Shown piece by piece: positions 42,370-44,159 of a DNA stretch of 44,159 nucleotides; position 1 is the stretch's first letter; every line of letters begins with the position of its first letter. This stretch comes from Mariniphaga sp. (lineage in GTDB: Bacteria > Bacteroidota > Bacteroidia > Bacteroidales > Prolixibacteraceae). Location: NCBI GenBank assembly GCA_025355585.1, contig JANXZJ010000181.1, forward strand, positions 1 through 44,159, given 5' to 3'. Position numbers and translations under genes: made by a program. The notes under the pieces were generated by a model. It saw only the letters and a program-made list of their open reading frames with translations. It made no database searches and was not told where the DNA came from.

Positions 42370-43242
42370 ATGAGCATTTTAGTCAATAAAAATACAAGAT
42401 TACTGGTCCAGGGAATTACAGGTCGCGATGGAAGTTTTCACACGCAGAAGATGATCGATTACGGCACGAAGGTAGTTGGTGGAATTTCGCCCGGGAAGAA
42501 AGGGCAATCGGTAAGTGGTGTGCCTGTTTTCAATACAGTGGCTGATGCCGTGAAAGAGACAGGTGCCAATACCTCCATTATTTTTGTCCCTGCAGCTTAT
42601 GCTGCCGATGCTATTCTTGAAGCTTCAGAAGCAGGAATTGAACTCGTGATTGCCATTTCCGAAGGTGTTCCTACGTTGGACATGGTTCGGGTCAGCCCGT
42701 ATATAACTAAAAGAGGAACAAAGCTGATCGGTGCAAATTGTCCGGGACTTATTTCGCCCGACGAAGCAATGGTTGGTATCCTGCCGGGAAGTATCTTCAA
42801 AAAGGGGAACATCGGTTTGATGAGCCGGAGCGGAACCTTAACTTACGAAATGGTTTACCAGTTAACTTCCAACGGACTGGGACAAAGCACCTGTGTCGGG
42901 ATTGGCGGCGATCCCGTAGCCGGATTATACTTCCAGGAACTTCTCCAGATGTTTGAAGATGATCCTGAAACCGAGGCGATTGTATTATTGGGTGAAATTG
43001 GTGGCGACGCCGAAGAGCGTGCTGCCCAATACATCATCGATCATATTAAAAAACCTGTTGTGAGCTTTATTGCCGGACAGACGGCTCCGGCAGGCAAACG
43101 TATGGGCCATGCAGGTGCCATTATCTCGAGCGGAACAGGAACTGCTGCCGAGAAAATTGCCGCTTTCGAAAACGCCGGGGTACAGGTTGCCCGTCAACCA
43201 TCGGATATTCCGGAACTCATAAAGAAATTGCTGAAAATGTAA
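42370..43242 (+). CDS. sucD: Succinate-CoA ligase (ADP-forming) subunit alpha
   Basis: SucD, 290 residues, binds CoA and carries the phosphohistidine. [16 protein letters not shown] (about 14-29) is the CoA-binding start, [20 protein letters not shown] (about 120-139) and GIGGDPVAG follow, [11 protein letters not shown] is the conserved Glu segment, and the phosphorylated His lies in [11 protein letters not shown] (about residue 242). With SucC it makes succinyl-CoA or, in reverse, ATP from succinyl-CoA; in fermenting Bacteroidota it also serves the succinate/propionate branch. The operon ends at the terminator 43268-43295. Confidence 0.97.
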   Translation: MSILVNKNTRLLVQGITGRDGSFHTQKMIDYGTKVVGGISPGKKGQSVSGVPVFNTVADAVKETGANTSIIFVPAAYAADAILEASEAGIELVIAISEGVPTLDMVRVSPYITKRGTKLIGANCPGLISPDEAMVGILPGSIFKKGNIGLMSRSGTLTYEMVYQLTSNGLGQSTCVGIGGDPVAGLYFQELLQMFEDDPETEAIVLLGEIGGDAEERAAQYIIDHIKKPVVSFIAGQTAPAGKRMGHAGAIISSGTGTAAEKIAAFENAGVQVARQPSDIPELIKKLLKM

Positions 43243-43267
43243 ACTCATTTATTGACAGATAATTCAG

Positions 43268-43295
43268 AAAAACCCGGTATTTCGCCGGGTTTTTT
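43268..43295 (+). terminator. Intrinsic terminator of sucCD
   Basis: AAAAACCCGG (43268-43277) pairs with CCGGGTTTTT (43285-43294), with a seven-base loop and a six-T run. It lies 26 bases after the sucD stop codon. Confidence 0.92.
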
Positions 43296-43935
43296 GTTGC
43301 TATTTTAATTGATAATAGCTTGATTTTGTGAAAAATATAAACGAAAAATTAAAATCATTCTATGATGATCTTTAAATAGGAGACATTATCTTTACAAGAA
43401 TATAGATGGCAATTGCCGGGGAGATTCTACAAAATTGACGATCAGGATTGATTTTATCAAGCGTATTTTCGCGCTAAAGGATGCGTAAAAACTGAGACAT
43501 GATTAAATCAAGGAAAAGCCAATTTCAACAACATTTATATCACGATATTGAAAACGAGGAGGAGACAGAAAAGTATTTAGAAACTGCTTTACCCCTTATT
43601 GATACATTGTCATGTACTTTAATAGTTTAGAACAATCTTTGAATTCAGTTATCTGTGAATATTTTACGGACAGGACCGATAGTCCTGGCTTGCTTCTGCG
43701 AACGTTAATAGTGAGAAGTCATCACCATTATAAACCTTAATTCTACCAAAACGATGATTTTAATATACGAACTTCTTGGCATCACAGCAAGCGGACGGGT
43801 TAGTTCATTCAAAAATCAGATATACAAAATATTACAGCGTTTATGATGAGTGAATTTAAAAAATTATTCAATTCACGGAATCGCTTACATTTTTATTGAT
43901 ATTGATTGGTTTTCTTTGGTTTAAGAAAAAATAAA
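43296..43935. other. Intergenic or decayed stretch
   Basis: About 640 bases without a recognised gene. Small plus-strand frames are present: 43499-43630 (43 codons), 43754-43846 (30 codons) and one from 43843, whose basic start (MMSEFKKLFNSRNRL) would join a hydrophobic stretch ending FLWFKKK at 43934 if the T5 run at 43890-43894 had one more T. None matches a known family. It may be a degenerated gene. Confidence 0.45.
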
Positions 43936-43968
43936 AAAGGGCAGTAAATCAACGATTTACTGCCCTTT
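43936..43968 (-). terminator. Intrinsic terminator facing left
   Basis: A perfect 15-bp stem, AAAGGGCAGTAAATC (43936-43950) with GATTTACTGCCCTTT (43954-43968), and a three-base loop. The long T run (TTTTTTATTTTTT) occurs only on the minus strand, so it ends a leftward transcript from a gene or RNA at or beyond the right edge of the window. Confidence 0.85.
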
Positions 43969-44159
43969 GATTCGATTTGAAATCCCGTTTTGTGGGCTGT
44001 ACTGGATTCTAAATATGCAATAATTTAACTTTCCTAAACATTGCTAATTCAGTCACAAATATATAATAATGCAATTATAAACAATGCTTTGAGCGTCAAA
44101 TAATATTGCATTAAATTTCATGTTATTTCAATGAATTGCGGTTGAGTTGTGCAATTTTG
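43969..44159. other. AT-rich right edge, no gene seen
   Basis: 190 bases, very AT-rich, with no open frame of note. The leftward terminator just before it implies a minus-strand gene end or a small RNA in or beyond this stretch. Confidence 0.4.

Noticed and set aside
1-44159. tRNA or rRNA genes, CRISPR arrays, insertion sequences or prophage
   Set aside because: No cloverleaf with T-loop sequence, no regularly spaced repeats, no transposase or phage genes were seen on reading both strands; a tRNA or repeat search program was not available.

Overview
The window reads as a chromosomal segment of a Bacteroidota bacterium, most likely class Bacteroidia. The evidence is a gliding/type IX secretion pair (GldH and a PorW/SprE-type TPR lipoprotein), a TonB-dependent receptor, a GH92 alpha-mannosidase, the family-restricted domains DUF4296, DUF4380 and DUF4402, few Shine-Dalgarno sequences, and repeated promoter elements of the Bacteroidota form TAnnTTTG. 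I cannot name a genus. No tRNA, rRNA, CRISPR array, prophage or insertion sequence was recognised, and about 39 protein genes are supported.

Layout. 0-5.3 kb: WalJ-like metallo-hydrolase, cytoplasmic C1 peptidase, Qnr-like pentapeptide-repeat protein, outer-membrane beta-barrel, GNAT acetyltransferase and pgk. 5.4-10.9 kb: a forward run of holB, ricT, gldH, trmB, an alkyltransferase-like protein and mrp. 11-15.6 kb: porW/sprE, then DUF4380 lipoprotein and tatA on the minus strand. 16-20.4 kb: a tyrosine phenol-lyase-like enzyme, a small secreted DUF4402-like protein, about 1 kb without a convincing gene, and a DUF2461 protein. 20.5-28.8 kb: ispD, a lipoprotein cyclophilin, cysS, the minus-strand group comB-patB-TonB receptor, and pgeF. 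28.8-33 kb: the most accessory-looking part, with a higBA toxin-antitoxin locus whose toxin is interrupted by an amber codon, a GH92 enzyme and a YhcG-type nuclease. 33-37.2 kb: a tight minus-strand operon mlaE-mlaF-DUF4296-amidohydrolase-radical SAM. 37.4-43.3 kb: manC, an M23 peptidase, YitT and sucCD. 43.3-44.2 kb: non-coding or decayed sequence.

Most of the window is housekeeping. The observations most worth following are: (1) the toxin gene with an in-frame TAG, behind which the usual C-terminal tail is still encoded and ends in an ATGA overlap with the antitoxin; (2) a tryptophanase-family enzyme whose three specificity positions all look like tyrosine phenol-lyase, with one cofactor-contact Arg replaced; (3) the linkage of a 2-phosphosulfolactate phosphatase homologue, a C-S lyase and a TonB receptor; (4) a 26-bp hairpin between manC and the M23 gene. 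I did not find a clear large undescribed system, and these are modest leads.
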